A program made the translations under genes and the position numbers. Below the pieces are notes generated by a model. The model saw only the letters and a list, made by a program, of their open reading frames with translations, was not told the DNA's origin and did no database searches. Shown in pieces: positions 35,675-45,453 of a stretch of DNA of 64,000 nt (its first letter is position 1; each line of letters starts with the position of its first letter). This DNA is from Burkholderia pyrrocinia (GTDB lineage Bacteria; Pseudomonadota; Gammaproteobacteria; Burkholderiales; Burkholderiaceae): NCBI RefSeq assembly GCF_022809715.1, contig NZ_CP094459.1, positions 2,108,001-2,172,000 of the forward strand, given 5' to 3'.

Positions 35675-36922
35675 TTACGACAGCAATTCGGAAAACGGAA
35701 TGAAACGCACGGTCTCGCCTGCGCTGATCGCGTGCTGCGGCGGATTGTCGATCAGGCCGTCGCCCCAGACCGTCGACGTCAGCACCGCCGAGCTCTGGTT
35801 CGGGAACAGATCGAGGCCGCCGGCCGCATTGACGCGTGCGCGCAGGAATTCGTTGCGCCGGTCGCCCTTGCCTTGCGAAAAGTCGGCGCGCAGCGACAGC
35901 GCGCGCGGCGCGACGTCGCGCACGCCGGACAGGCGCAACAGGAACGGCCGCACGAACAGCAGGAACGTGACGAAGCTCGATACGGGGTTGCCGGGCAGCC
36001 CGATGAAGTGCGCATCGGGGCGATCGTCGCCGCGCCGCACCGCGCCGTACGCGAGCGGCTTGCCGGGCTTCATCGCGATCTGCCACAGCGCGAGCCGCCC
36101 TTCGGACTCGACGGCCGGCTTCACGTGATCCTCGTCGCCGACCGATACGCCGCCGCTCGTCAGGATCACGTCGTGATCGCGCGCAGCCTCGCGCAGCGTG
36201 TCGCGCGTCGCGGCGAGCGAGTCGGGCACGATCCCGTAATCGGTCACGTGGCAGCCGAGCCGCTCCAGCAGCCCGCGCAGCGTGAAGCGGTTCGAGTTGT
36301 AGATCGCGCCGGGCTTCAGCGGCTCGCCCGGCATCGTCAGCTCGTCGCCGGTGAAGAACACCGCGACGCGAATCCGCCGTGCGACCGACAGTTGCGCACA
36401 GCCGACCGACGCGGCCAGGCCGAGCGCCTGCGGCGTGAGCCGCGTGCCGGCCGGCAGGATCACCGCCCCCTGCCGGATGTCCGCGCCCTGCGCGGTGATC
36501 CATTCACCGGCCTTCGGCGTATGCAGGATCTCGACCGCATCGCCGTCGGCCGACGTCCGCTCCTGCATCACGACGGCGTCGGCGCCGGGCGGCACCGTCG
36601 CGCCGGTGAAGATCCGCGCGGCCGTGCCGGCCGCGAGCGGCACGGCCGGATGACCGGCCGGAATCCGCTGCGACACCGGCAGACGCCGCTCGCCGTGCAG
36701 CAGGTCGGCGACGCGCACCGCATAACCGTCCATCGCGCTCGTATGCATCGGCGGCACGTCGAGCGGCGAGCTCACGTCGGCCGCCAGCACGCGGCCGAGC
36801 GCGTCGAGCGTGGCGACGGTTTCGGTGCCGGGCAGCGGCTTCGCGGCATCGAGCAGCGCGGCGAGCGCCTCGGCGGTCGACAGCATCGGCGCGCGCGGCG
36901 CCGCGGGATTCGGGTTCGACAT
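35675..36922 (-). CDS. moeA: molybdopterin molybdenumtransferase MoeA
   Basis: A 415-residue enzyme that inserts molybdate into adenylated molybdopterin. The four-domain pattern is recognisable: the N-terminal SPLDVPPMHTSAMDGYAVR block, GTAARIFTGATVPPGADAVV, the MPT-binding domain with VFFTGDEL and LTSGGVSVGDEDHV, then GLPGNPVSSFVTFLLFVRP and the C-terminal domain IV. It heads the moeA-moaD-moaE operon. A TACAAT box on the minus strand at 36957-36962, about 35 bases before the ATG, is a possible -10, but no good -35 goes with it. Confidence 0.96.
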   Translation of the reverse strand: MSNPNPAAPRAPMLSTAEALAALLDAAKPLPGTETVATLDALGRVLAADVSSPLDVPPMHTSAMDGYAVRVADLLHGERRLPVSQRIPAGHPAVPLAAGTAARIFTGATVPPGADAVVMQERTSADGDAVEILHTPKAGEWITAQGADIRQGAVILPAGTRLTPQALGLAASVGCAQLSVARRIRVAVFFTGDELTMPGEPLKPGAIYNSNRFTLRGLLERLGCHVTDYGIVPDSLAATRDTLREAARDHDVILTSGGVSVGDEDHVKPAVESEGRLALWQIAMKPGKPLAYGAVRRGDDRPDAHFIGLPGNPVSSFVTFLLFVRPFLLRLSGVRDVAPRALSLRADFSQGKGDRRNEFLRARVNAAGGLDLFPNQSSAVLTSTVWGDGLIDNPPQHAISAGETVRFIPFSELLS

Positions 36923-37127
36923 CGATGGAATCGGGGAACGTTGGAGTCAATACGTCATTGTAGCGACGCCGTCGCGCGGGCGCGCGATATGGCCGACATG
37001 CGAGAACTGTGATCGTCGTGGACGCGCGGGTCTGGCACCTGTTTCGTGCGACGTTCGACTGCAGACGCGCGGCGGGCTGCCGAACGCCTGCATATCGCAG
37101 TACCGCTGCACCGCACCGCCAAACGAA

Positions 37128-37172
37128 ACGGCCGGAACCCCGATCCGTTCGACGAATCGGCATTCCGGCCGT
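37128..37172 (-). terminator. terminator after thrC
   Basis: On the minus strand ACGGCCGGAA and TTCCGGCCGT pair over ten bases, enclosing a second small hairpin (CCGATTCG / CGGATCGG), and are followed by a mixed T-rich run TTTCGTTT. It lies about 35 bases beyond the thrC stop. The rest of the 36923-37206 gap shows nothing else I can name. Confidence 0.7.
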
Positions 37173-37206
37173 CCTGCGCAGCCGGGCCCGCGGGCCCGGC
37201 CGTGCG

Positions 37207-38658
37207 TCACGCGCCCGTATGCGCGGCGATGAAATCCTTCACCTGCTGCGCGTCGGCCTTCACGACCTCGAAGCGCTGCGGCAGCGCCTCGAGCCCGTCG
37301 AATGCGGCCGGCCGCTCGGCTTCGCGATCGAGCGCTTCACGGATCGTCTCGCCGAACTTGATCGGCTGCGCCGTCTCGAGCACGACCATCGGCACGCCTG
37401 CGTCGAGATGCTCGCGCGCAACCTTCACGCCGTCGGCCGTGTGCGTATCGATCATCGTGTCGTAGCGCGAGAACACGTCGCGGATCGTCGCGATGCGGTC
37501 CGTGTGGCTGCTGCGGCCCGACACGAAGCCGAACTCCGCGACGCGGGCGAAATCGCCGCTCGCCGCGAGATCGAAGCCGCCCTTCTCCTCGACGTCGCGG
37601 AACAGCTGCATCACGCGCGCCGGATCGCGGCCGAGCAGGTCGAACACGAAGCGCTCGAAGTTCGACGCCTTCGAGATGTCCATGCTCGGGCTGCTCGTGT
37701 GATACGTGTTCTCGGCGCTGCGCACGCGATACGCGCCCGTGCGGAAGAACTCGTCGAGCACGTCGTTCTCGTTGGTCGCGACCACGAGCTTCGCGATCGG
37801 CAACCCCATCATCCGCGCGATGTGGCCCGCGCACACGTTGCCGAAGTTGCCCGACGGCACCGTGAACGACACGCGCTCGTCGTTGGACTGCGTCGCCGCG
37901 AAATAGCCCTTGAAGTAGTACACGACCTGCGCGACGACGCGCGCCCAGTTGATCGAGTTGACCGTGCCGATCTTCTGCTGCGCCTTGAACGCGTGATCGT
38001 TCGACACGGCCTTCACGATGTCCTGGCAGTCGTCGAACACGCCTTCGACCGCGAGGTTGAAGATGTTCGGATCCTGCAGGCTGAACATCTGGGCCGTCTG
38101 GAACGCGCTCATCTTCTTGTGCGGCGACAGCATGAACACGCGCACGCCGGCCTTGCCGCGCATCGCGTATTCGGCCGCGCTGCCCGTGTCGCCCGACGTC
38201 GCGCCGAGGATGTTCAGCGCTTCGCCGTGCTTCGCGAGCGTGTACTCGAACAGGTTGCCGAGCAGCTGCATCGCCATGTCCTTGAACGCGAGCGTCGGGC
38301 CGTTCGACAGTTCGAGCAGCGAGATCGGTGCGCCGTTCTCGGTGCCGAGCGTCTTCAGCGGCGTGATGTCGGCTGCGTTCTCGCCGTGGCGCGTGTTGCT
38401 GTACACGTCGGCCGTGTACGTGCGACGCGTGATCGCACGCAGGTCGTCGGCCGGCACGTCGTCGCAGAACTTCGACAGGATCTCGAATGCGAGATCCGCG
38501 TACGGCAGCGCGCGCCAGCGCGCGAGCTCGTCGGCGGACACCTTCGGATACTCGGCCGGCAGGTAGAGCCCGCCGTCCTTCGCGAGACCGCCGAGCAGGA
38601 TGTCGGAGAACGTATGGCGCTCGCCGAAGCCGGCGCCGCGCGTGGAGATGTAGTTCAT
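37207..38658 (-). CDS. thrC: threonine synthase
   Basis: A 483-residue PLP enzyme that turns O-phosphohomoserine into threonine, the last step of the pathway. The PLP lysine is in NGPTLAFKDMAMQLL, the phosphate-binding loop in GATSGDTGSAAEYAM, and the start NYISTRGAGFGERHTFSDIL is the threonine-synthase N-terminus. The length fits the long (fungal/Gram-negative type 2) form. It starts 10 bases after hom, so the two are co-transcribed. Confidence 0.97.
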   Translation of the reverse strand: MNYISTRGAGFGERHTFSDILLGGLAKDGGLYLPAEYPKVSADELARWRALPYADLAFEILSKFCDDVPADDLRAITRRTYTADVYSNTRHGENAADITPLKTLGTENGAPISLLELSNGPTLAFKDMAMQLLGNLFEYTLAKHGEALNILGATSGDTGSAAEYAMRGKAGVRVFMLSPHKKMSAFQTAQMFSLQDPNIFNLAVEGVFDDCQDIVKAVSNDHAFKAQQKIGTVNSINWARVVAQVVYYFKGYFAATQSNDERVSFTVPSGNFGNVCAGHIARMMGLPIAKLVVATNENDVLDEFFRTGAYRVRSAENTYHTSSPSMDISKASNFERFVFDLLGRDPARVMQLFRDVEEKGGFDLAASGDFARVAEFGFVSGRSSHTDRIATIRDVFSRYDTMIDTHTADGVKVAREHLDAGVPMVVLETAQPIKFGETIREALDREAERPAAFDGLEALPQRFEVVKADAQQVKDFIAAHTGA

Positions 38659-38668
38659 GTCTTCCGCC

Positions 38669-39997
38669 TCAGTTCAGCGCTTCCATGCGCAGCTTCGTCA
38701 CCTTCGACACGACCGTCGCGAGGCTCTCGATCTGCGCGATCGCCGCGTTGACGTTCTTCTCGAGCGTCTCGTGCGTGATCAGGATGATGTCGGTCTCGCC
38801 GTTCGCGCCGTCGACCTGCTCCGATTCCTTCTGCAGCAGCGCGTCGATCGAAATGCCCGATTCGGCGAGGATGCGCGTGATGTTGGCGAGCACGCCGGTC
38901 TGGTCGGCCACCCGCAGGCGCAGGTAGTAGCCGCTCGTGACTTCCTCGATCGGCAGGATCGGCGTGTTCGACAGGCTGTCGGGCTGGAACGCGAGGTGCG
39001 GCACGCGATGCTCGGGGTCGGCCGTGTGCAGGCGCGTGACGTCGACGAGATCGGCGACCACCGCCGACGCGGTCGGCTCCGCGCCCGCGCCCTTGCCGTA
39101 GTACAGCGTCGTGCCGACCGCGTCGCCGTGCACGACGACCGCGTTCATCGCGCCTTCGACGTTCGCGAGCAGGCGCTTTTCCGGGATCAGCGTCGGGTGC
39201 ACGCGCAGCTCGATGCCGTTTTCGGCGCGGCGCGCGATGCCGAGCAGCTTGATCCGGTAGCCGAGTTCTTCCGCGTAGCGGATGTCGGTTGCGTCGAGCT
39301 TGCTGATGCCCTCGACGTACGCGCGGTCGAACTGCACCGGCACGCCGAACGCGATCGCGCTCATGATCGTCGCCTTGTGCGCGGCGTCGATGCCTTCGAT
39401 GTCGAAGGTCGGATCGGCTTCCGCGTAGCCGAGCTCCTGCGCGGCCTTCAGCGCGGTCGCGAAGTCGAGCCCGCGGTCGCGCATTTCCGACAGGATGTAG
39501 TTCGTCGTGCCGTTGATGATGCCCGCGATGTACTGGATGCGGTTCGCGGTCAGGCCTTCGCGCAGCGCCTTGATGATCGGGATGCCGCCAGCGACGGCCG
39601 CCTCGAACGCGACCATCACGCCCTTCGCGCGCGCGGCCTCGAAGATCTCGGTGCCGTGCACCGCGAGCAGCGCCTTGTTCGCCGTCACGACATGCTTGCC
39701 GTTCGCGATCGCGCGCAGCACGAGCTCGCGCGCGATGCCGGTGCCGCCGATCATCTCGGCGATGATCGCGATCGACGGATCGTCGACCACCGAATTGAAA
39801 TCGTCGGTGATCTGCGCGGCGCCGGCGTCGCCGCCGAGCGCAGCCTGCGCCTTGGCCGGGTTGCGCACGGCAATGCGCGTCACCTCGATGCCGCGCCCCG
39901 CGCGTCGCTTGATTTCTTCCTGGTTGCGGCGCAGCACCGTGAAGGTGCCGCTGCCCACCGTGCCGAAGCCCAACAGGCCAACTTTGATCGGTTCCAT
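38669..39997 (-). CDS. hom: homoserine dehydrogenase
   Basis: A 442-residue NAD(P)-dependent enzyme that reduces aspartate semialdehyde to homoserine. It has the Rossmann start VGLLGFGTVGSGTF, the catalytic core NGTTNYILSEM and GYAEADPTFDIEGIDAAHK, and a C-terminal ACT domain (YYLRLRVADQTGVLANITRI) for feedback control by threonine. It is the single-function form, not fused to aspartokinase. The ATG at 39997 is used; the frame remains open upstream without homology. Order alaA-hom-thrC on one strand. Confidence 0.97.
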   Translation of the reverse strand: MEPIKVGLLGFGTVGSGTFTVLRRNQEEIKRRAGRGIEVTRIAVRNPAKAQAALGGDAGAAQITDDFNSVVDDPSIAIIAEMIGGTGIARELVLRAIANGKHVVTANKALLAVHGTEIFEAARAKGVMVAFEAAVAGGIPIIKALREGLTANRIQYIAGIINGTTNYILSEMRDRGLDFATALKAAQELGYAEADPTFDIEGIDAAHKATIMSAIAFGVPVQFDRAYVEGISKLDATDIRYAEELGYRIKLLGIARRAENGIELRVHPTLIPEKRLLANVEGAMNAVVVHGDAVGTTLYYGKGAGAEPTASAVVADLVDVTRLHTADPEHRVPHLAFQPDSLSNTPILPIEEVTSGYYLRLRVADQTGVLANITRILAESGISIDALLQKESEQVDGANGETDIILITHETLEKNVNAAIAQIESLATVVSKVTKLRMEALN

Positions 39998-40050
39998 GCT
40001 GCGTGTGATCGATGAGTAAGAAGTAATGGGTTCCGTGTGGTCCTGCCCGC

Positions 40051-41289
40051 TCAGGCCGAATGGCGCTTGCGGTAGCCGTCGAGGAAGCGTGCGATCCGGT
40101 TGATCGAATCGGTCAGGTCGTCGAGGTTCGGCAGGAAGACCACGCGGAAGTGGTCCGGCGTCGCCCAGTTGAAACCCGTGCCCTGCACGAGCAGCACGCG
40201 CTCTTCGAGCAGCAGGTCGAGTATGAACTGCTGGTCGTTCTGGATCGGATAGATTTTCGGATCGAGGCGCGGGAACATGTACAGCGCGGCCTGCGGCTTC
40301 ACGCAGGTCACGCCCGGAATCGACGTGAGCATGTCGTACGCGAGCTCGCGCTGCTTGTACAGGCGCCCGCTCGGCACGATCAGCTCGTTGATGCTCTGGT
40401 AGCCGCCGAGCGCCGTCTGGATCGCGAACTGCCCCGGCACGTTCGCGCACAGGCGCATCGACGACAGGATGCCGAGCCCCTCGAGGTAGTCCTTCGCGCG
40501 CCGGCGGTTGTCGCCGCCGAGGCCCGACACGGCCATCCAGCCCGCGCGGTAGCCGCACGAGCGATAGCTCTTCGACAGGCTGTTGAACGTGACGGTGATC
40601 ACGTCCTCCGACAGCGAGCCCATCGCCGTGTGCTCGAGGCCGTCGTAGACAATCTTGTCGTAGACCTCGTCGGCAAACACGATCAGCCCGTGCTGGCGCG
40701 CGATCTCGAGCAGGTCCAGCAGCAATTCGTCGGAATAAAGCGCGCCCGTCGGGTTGTTCGGGTTGATCACGACGATCGCCTTCGTGTTCGGCGTGATCTT
40801 GCGGCGGATGTCGTCGAGATCGGGCATCCACGCGTTCTGCTCGTCGCACACGTAGTGCACGGGCGTGCCGCCCGACAGGCTCACCGCGGCCGTCCACAGC
40901 GGGTAGTCGGGCGCGGGCAGCAGCACTTCGTCGCCGTCGTTCAGCAGCGCCTGGGTCGCCATCACGATCAGCTCGGACGCGCCGTTGCCGATGTAGATGT
41001 CGTCGAGGCCGACGCCCAAGACGCCCTTTTCCTGCGTGTAGTGCATCACGGCCTTGCGGGCCGAGAACACGCCCTTCGAATCCGAATAGCCCGACGACGC
41101 CGGCAGGTTGCGGATCATGTCCTGGATGATCTCGTCCGGTGCGTCGAAGCCGAACGGCGCGAGGTTGCCGATGTTCAGCTTGATGATGCGGTGGCCTTCT
41201 TCCTCGAGGCGCTTCGCGTGCTCGAGCACCGGGCCACGGATGTCGTAGCAGACGTTGAGCAGCTTGTTCGACTTCTGAATCGGTTTCAC
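40051..41289 (-). CDS. alaA: alanine-type PLP-dependent aminotransferase (AlaA/YfbQ-like)
   Basis: A 412-residue fold-type I aminotransferase close to AlaA (pyruvate/glutamate transaminase). Core motifs are KLNIGNLAPFGFDAPDEI, the PLP lysine in FNSLSKSYRSCGYRAGW, NPNNPTGALYS and VVFLPNLDDLTDSI. The open frame reaches a TTG at 41337, but family members begin KPIQKSNKLLNVCYDIRGP, so the GTG at 41289 is the likely start; AGGA lies about 11 bases upstream. Next to hom and thrC it may be co-regulated with amino acid synthesis. AlaA versus other alanine/valine transaminases cannot be decided by eye. Confidence 0.88.
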   Translation of the reverse strand: MKPIQKSNKLLNVCYDIRGPVLEHAKRLEEEGHRIIKLNIGNLAPFGFDAPDEIIQDMIRNLPASSGYSDSKGVFSARKAVMHYTQEKGVLGVGLDDIYIGNGASELIVMATQALLNDGDEVLLPAPDYPLWTAAVSLSGGTPVHYVCDEQNAWMPDLDDIRRKITPNTKAIVVINPNNPTGALYSDELLLDLLEIARQHGLIVFADEVYDKIVYDGLEHTAMGSLSEDVITVTFNSLSKSYRSCGYRAGWMAVSGLGGDNRRRAKDYLEGLGILSSMRLCANVPGQFAIQTALGGYQSINELIVPSGRLYKQRELAYDMLTSIPGVTCVKPQAALYMFPRLDPKIYPIQNDQQFILDLLLEERVLLVQGTGFNWATPDHFRVVFLPNLDDLTDSINRIARFLDGYRKRHSA

Positions 41290-41605
41290 GACGACACGGT
41301 TCCTGGGTTGGCCTTGCGGCCGGGGGGACGGGATCAAAACTGGAAAGCGGCCGGTCTGTGCGCGCTGTCTAGACTGGGAAAAAGCGGGCGATCGGGCGCG
41401 GCTTGTGGCAGCGCGCGATGCAAGTGGCGCCCGGGGGCGACCAAAAAGTTATAATTTAGCGGATTTTGGCCGACTTTCGCAATGCACCATAGCCGCGCCG
41501 GGCCCGCGCCGTCAGGCGTCCCGCGTGCACAGGCGCGCGAAACCAGCCGCCCCGGGCCCGTGCGGCCCTGCAACACATTCCCCTACGGAACCGCGGAATA
41601 CCGAT
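41290..41605. other. divergent intergenic region alaA / Mth938-like gene
   Basis: A TATAAT box at 41450-41455 (plus strand, flanked by GTTATAATTTAG) is a good -10 for the rightward gene but has no matching -35. Its complement TATAAC could serve the leftward side less well. No other feature stands out. Confidence 0.45.
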
Positions 41606-41980
41606 TTGAAACTGCACCAGGACGCGAGCGGCGCGCTCAACACCGTCACCGGCTACGGCCCCGATTATGTCGACGTCAATCTCGAACGCCATGAAACGAG
41701 CGTCATCGTGCTGCCCGGCGCGCCGGTCCAGGCATGGCCCGTGTCGTCGTTCGACGCGCTCGCGCCCGTGCATTTCGCGATGCTGCTCGACCCGACGCCC
41801 GAACTCGTGATCTTCGGCAGCGGCGCGCGGCTGCGCTTCCCGCACCCGCGGCTGGTCGCCGCGCTCACGGCCAGGCGGATCGGCGTCGAGACGATGGATT
41901 TCCAGGCCGCGTGCCGCACCTACAACATCCTGATGGCCGAGGGCCGCAAGGTCGCCGCTGCGCTCTTAATTGAACGTTAA
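41606..41980 (+). CDS. Mth938-like domain (DUF498) protein
   Basis: A 124-residue protein of the Mth938/NDUFAF3-like family. Conserved elements are VTGYGPDYVDVN, the SFDALAPVHFAMLLD helix and PELVIFGSGARLRFPHPRL. In eukaryotes the related NDUFAF3 helps assemble respiratory complex I; the bacterial function is unknown. I set the start at the TTG at 41606 with GGAATACC ahead of it because family members begin KLHQDASG and no ATG is in frame close by. It ends about 120 bases before arnT and could be transcribed into it. Confidence 0.8.
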   Translation: MKLHQDASGALNTVTGYGPDYVDVNLERHETSVIVLPGAPVQAWPVSSFDALAPVHFAMLLDPTPELVIFGSGARLRFPHPRLVAALTARRIGVETMDFQAACRTYNILMAEGRKVAAALLIER

Positions 41981-42102
41981 TCCCCGATGCGGTAAAACTC
42001 GGGCCGGCGCAGCGGGTCGATCCCCGGATCGGCCCGGCCAGGCCGCCCGCCCCGGCGCAACCCGCCGGCGGCCCGTCACAACAACCAACAGGCTGAAAAC
42101 CC

Positions 42103-43779
42103 ATGAACGATACGCCGTCGAGGCTACCGCTCAATCGCATCACGCTCGTCCTCCTGCTCGTCGCGCTCGCGATCGTCTGGTTCGCGCCGCTCGGGCTGCG
42201 CCACCTGATCCCGAGCGACGAAGGCCGCTACGCGGAGATGGCGCGCGAGATGTTCGTTACCGGCGACTGGATCACACCGCGCTACAACGGCTACAAGTAT
42301 TTCGAGAAGCCGCCGCTGCAGACCTGGCTGAACGCGCTGACGTTCGCATGGTTTGGCATCGGCGAATGGCAGGCGCGCCTCTACACGGCCGTCGTGAGCT
42401 TCGCCGGCGTGCTGCTCGTCGGCTTCACCGGCGCGCGCCTGTTCAACCCGCTGTCGGGCTTCCTCGCGGCCGTCGTGCTCGCGAGCTCGCCGTACTGGAA
42501 CCTGATGGGCCACTTCAACGCGCTCGACATGGGGCTCGCGTTCTGGATGGCGCTGTCGCTGTGCTCGCTGCTGCTCGCGCAGCGGCCCGGGCTGCGCCCG
42601 GCCGCGGCGCGCGGCTGGATGTGGGCGTGCTGGGCCGCGATGGCATTCGCGGTGCTGTCCAAGGGCCTCGTCGGCCTGATCCTGCCGGGCGCCGTGCTCG
42701 TGCTCTACACGCTGATCGCGCGCGACTGGGCGCTGTGGAAGCGCCTGTATCTCGTCAGCGGCCTCGTGATCTTCTTCGCGATCGTCACGCCGTGGTTCGT
42801 GCTCGTCCAGCAGCGCAACCCCGAGTTCTTCAACTTCTTCTTCATCGTCCAGCAGTTCCGCCGCTACCTGACCCCGGAACAGAACCGCCCGGGACCGCTG
42901 TACTACTTCGTGCCGGTGCTGCTGGTCGGCTTCCTGCCGTGGCTGTCGGTCGCGTGGCAGAGCATCCGCCATGCGCTGCGGATGCCGCGCCAGCCGAACG
43001 GCTTCTCGCCGATGCTCGTGCTGCTGATCTGGAGCGCGTTCATCTTCCTGTTCTTCAGCGCGTCGCATTCGAAGCTGATCTCGTATGTGCTGCCGATCGC
43101 GCCGGCGCTCGCGCTGATCATCGGCGCGTACCTGCCGCTGGTGTCGGCCGACCGGTTCCGCCGCCACCTGCTCGGCTACCTCGTGTTCTTCGTCGCCGCG
43201 GCATTCGGGATCATCTTCCTCGCGTACCAGGGCGATGCCCGCACGCCGAACGCGCTGTACCGCGCGTTCCAGATGTGGCTGTACGCGGGCCTCGCGATCG
43301 CGGCCGCGCTGACGCTCGCGGCCGCGTGGCTGAACCGCCGCGCGGGCGTGGCCGCCGCGATCGCCGCGTTCGGCGCCGCCTGGCTCGCGTTCGGCACGAT
43401 CGGCGGCACCGGGCACGACGAGTTCGGCCGCTACAGCTCGGGCGCGCAACTCGCGCCCGCCGTGCGCGCCGAACTGGCGAAGCTGCCGCCCGACACGCCG
43501 TTCTACTCGATCGAGATGCTCGATCACACGTTCCCGTTCTATATGGGCCACACGACGATCATGGTCCAGCGTCAGGACGAACTCGCGTTCGGGATCTCGG
43601 TGGAGCCGAACAAATGGATTCCGACCGTCAACGAATGGATCACGCGCTGGAAACAGGAAACCCATGCGCTCGCGATCATGCCGCCCGGCCAGTACGACGC
43701 GCTGGTCAAGCAAGGCGTGCCGATGCGCGTGATCGCGCGCGACAACCGCCGCGTGATCGTCGAGAAACCGCAATCGTAA
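42103..43779 (+). CDS. arnT: 4-amino-4-deoxy-L-arabinose transferase ArnT
   Basis: A 558-residue inner-membrane glycosyltransferase (GT83/GT39 clan) that moves aminoarabinose from undecaprenyl phosphate to lipid A on the periplasmic face. The catalytic first loop reads IPSDEGRYAEMAREMFVTGD, followed by WITPRYNGYKYFEKPPLQTW, both strong family signatures. About a dozen transmembrane stretches are followed by a periplasmic C-terminal domain. It begins the arn run here: arnT, an SMR subunit 13 bases on, then arnB-arnC-arnA(two genes)-arnD. In Burkholderia this modification underlies polymyxin resistance and is reported as essential in B. cenocepacia. Confidence 0.93.
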   Translation: MNDTPSRLPLNRITLVLLLVALAIVWFAPLGLRHLIPSDEGRYAEMAREMFVTGDWITPRYNGYKYFEKPPLQTWLNALTFAWFGIGEWQARLYTAVVSFAGVLLVGFTGARLFNPLSGFLAAVVLASSPYWNLMGHFNALDMGLAFWMALSLCSLLLAQRPGLRPAAARGWMWACWAAMAFAVLSKGLVGLILPGAVLVLYTLIARDWALWKRLYLVSGLVIFFAIVTPWFVLVQQRNPEFFNFFFIVQQFRRYLTPEQNRPGPLYYFVPVLLVGFLPWLSVAWQSIRHALRMPRQPNGFSPMLVLLIWSAFIFLFFSASHSKLISYVLPIAPALALIIGAYLPLVSADRFRRHLLGYLVFFVAAAFGIIFLAYQGDARTPNALYRAFQMWLYAGLAIAAALTLAAAWLNRRAGVAAAIAAFGAAWLAFGTIGGTGHDEFGRYSSGAQLAPAVRAELAKLPPDTPFYSIEMLDHTFPFYMGHTTIMVQRQDELAFGISVEPNKWIPTVNEWITRWKQETHALAIMPPGQYDALVKQGVPMRVIARDNRRVIVEKPQS

Positions 43780-43792
43780 GGACGCCCGCCGC

Positions 43793-44164
43793 ATGAATCC
43801 CGTTTCGTTCGTCTGCATCATCACCGGCGTGATGCTCAACGCCTGTGCGCAACTTCTGCTGAAAGCCGGCGTCAACGCCGTTGGACACTTCGAATTCAGC
43901 CGTGCGAACATCATCCCGGTCGGCCTGAAGATCGCGACCCAGCTGCCGATCATCGGCGGCCTGAGCTGCTACGTGCTGAGCGTCGTCGTCTGGATCCTCG
44001 GGTTGTCGCGAGTCGACGTGTCGATCGCGTACCCGATGCTGTCGCTCGGCTACGTCGTCAACGCATTCGCGGCCTGGTACCTGTTCGGCGAGGTGTTGTC
44101 GGTCCAGCGGCTCGTCGGCATCGGCATCATTTTGATCGGGGTGCTCGTGCTTGCACGAAGCTGA
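43793..44164 (+). CDS. SMR/EamA-type aminoarabinose-lipid flippase subunit (ArnE/ArnF-like)
   Basis: A 123-residue small membrane protein with four predicted helices, SMR-like: MNPVSFVCIITGVMLNACAQ, LLLKAGVN, LSCYVLSVVVWILGLSRVDV, IAYPMLSLGYVVNAFAAWYL and IGIGIILIGVLVLARS. In enterobacteria ArnE and ArnF together flip undecaprenyl-phosphate-aminoarabinose across the inner membrane. Only one such gene is present here, so it may work as a homodimer or pair with a gene elsewhere. It is 13 bases after arnT and 131 before arnB. Assignment to the flippase role is by context and fold. Confidence 0.85.
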   Translation: MNPVSFVCIITGVMLNACAQLLLKAGVNAVGHFEFSRANIIPVGLKIATQLPIIGGLSCYVLSVVVWILGLSRVDVSIAYPMLSLGYVVNAFAAWYLFGEVLSVQRLVGIGIILIGVLVLARS

Positions 44165-44219
44165 GCATGCCTCGCGGCGTTAAGCGTCTGCCTACAAAAA
44201 ATCACGGTACGAATCCGCC

Positions 44220-44240
44220 AACCGGTGTTTAATGCCGGTT
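44220..44240. repeat. dyad between the SMR gene and arnB
   Basis: AACCGG-N9-CCGGTT in the 131-base gap before arnB. Without a T-run it could be an operator or an RNA stem in the arnB leader. A regulator such as PmrA cannot be confirmed from it. Confidence 0.4.
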
Positions 44241-44295
44241 TCGGACGGGATTGCCCGACCCTTTTATTACACGCCATTACAGGCCAAAAGCGTTC

Positions 44296-45447
44296 ATGAG
44301 CCAGACTACCGCTCCGTTTCTGCCGTTCACCCGCCCCGAGATCGATGAGGAAACCATCCAGGGCGTCGTCGAAGTGCTGCGCTCGGGCTGGATCACCACC
44401 GGCCCGCAGTGCCAGAAATTCGAAGCGGCACTGTCCGAATACTGCGGCGGCCGCCCGGTCCGCGCGTTCAACTCGGGCACCTGCACGCTCGAGATCGGCC
44501 TGCGCATCGCGGGCGTCGGCGCCGGCGACGAGGTGATCACGACGCCGGCGTCGTGGGTCTCGACCAGCAACGTGATCCTCGAGACGGGCGCGACGCCCGT
44601 GTTCGCGGACATCGATCCCGTCACGCGCAACATCGACCTCGACAAGCTCGAGCAGGCGATCACGCCGCGCACGAAGGCGATCATCCCCGTCTACCTGGCC
44701 GGCCTGCCGGTCGACATGGACCGCCTGTACGCGATCGCGCGCGCGCACAACCTGCGCGTGATCGAAGATGCGGCGCAGGCGCTCGGCTCGACGTGGAACG
44801 GCAAGCGCATCGGCGCGTTCGGCGACATCGTGTCGTTCAGCTTCCACGCGAACAAGAACCTGACGACGATCGAAGGCGGCGCACTCGTGCTGAACAACGA
44901 GGACGAAGCGACGCTCGCACAGAAGTACCGGCTGCAGGGCATCACGCGCACGGGCTTCGACGGGATGGACTGCGACGTGCTCGGCGGCAAGTACAACCTG
45001 ACCGACGTCGCCGCGCGCGTCGGCCTCGGCCAGCTGCCGCACCTCGAGCGCTTCACCGCGCAGCGCCGTGCGCTCGCGCGCGCGTATTTCGCCGCGTTCA
45101 ACGGCGGCCCGGCCGCGAAGCTCGGCGTCGGCCTGCCGGTCGCCGAATTCGAGAACGGCAACTGGCACATGTTCCAGATCACGCTGCCGCTCGAGCGGCT
45201 GTCGATCCCGCGCGCCGAGTTCATGGCGCAGATGAAGGAACGCGGCATCGGCACGGGCATCCACTACCCGGCGATCCATCTTTTCACGCTGTACCGTGCG
45301 CGCGGCTTCAAGGAGGGCATGTTCCCCCACGCCGAACGATACGGCGCGTCGACCGTCACGCTGCCGCTGTTCACGCAGATGACGGAGGGCGACGTGCGTC
45401 GCGTGGTCGACGCCATCAACCAGATTTGTGAACAATACGGAAAATAA
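44296..45447 (+). CDS. arnB: UDP-4-amino-4-deoxy-L-arabinose aminotransferase ArnB
   Basis: A 383-residue DegT/DnrJ/EryC1-type PLP aminotransferase that converts UDP-4-ketopentose to UDP-L-Ara4N using glutamate. The PLP lysine is in SFSFHANKNLTTIEGG, and other family blocks are PFTRPEIDEETIQGVVEVL, ITTPASWVSTSNVI and VIEDAAQALGSTW. Length agrees with Escherichia coli ArnB. The ATG at 44296 starts MSQTTAPFLPF. Six bases separate it from arnC. Confidence 0.95.
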   Translation: MSQTTAPFLPFTRPEIDEETIQGVVEVLRSGWITTGPQCQKFEAALSEYCGGRPVRAFNSGTCTLEIGLRIAGVGAGDEVITTPASWVSTSNVILETGATPVFADIDPVTRNIDLDKLEQAITPRTKAIIPVYLAGLPVDMDRLYAIARAHNLRVIEDAAQALGSTWNGKRIGAFGDIVSFSFHANKNLTTIEGGALVLNNEDEATLAQKYRLQGITRTGFDGMDCDVLGGKYNLTDVAARVGLGQLPHLERFTAQRRALARAYFAAFNGGPAAKLGVGLPVAEFENGNWHMFQITLPLERLSIPRAEFMAQMKERGIGTGIHYPAIHLFTLYRARGFKEGMFPHAERYGASTVTLPLFTQMTEGDVRRVVDAINQICEQYGK

Positions 45448-45453
45448 GCGTAC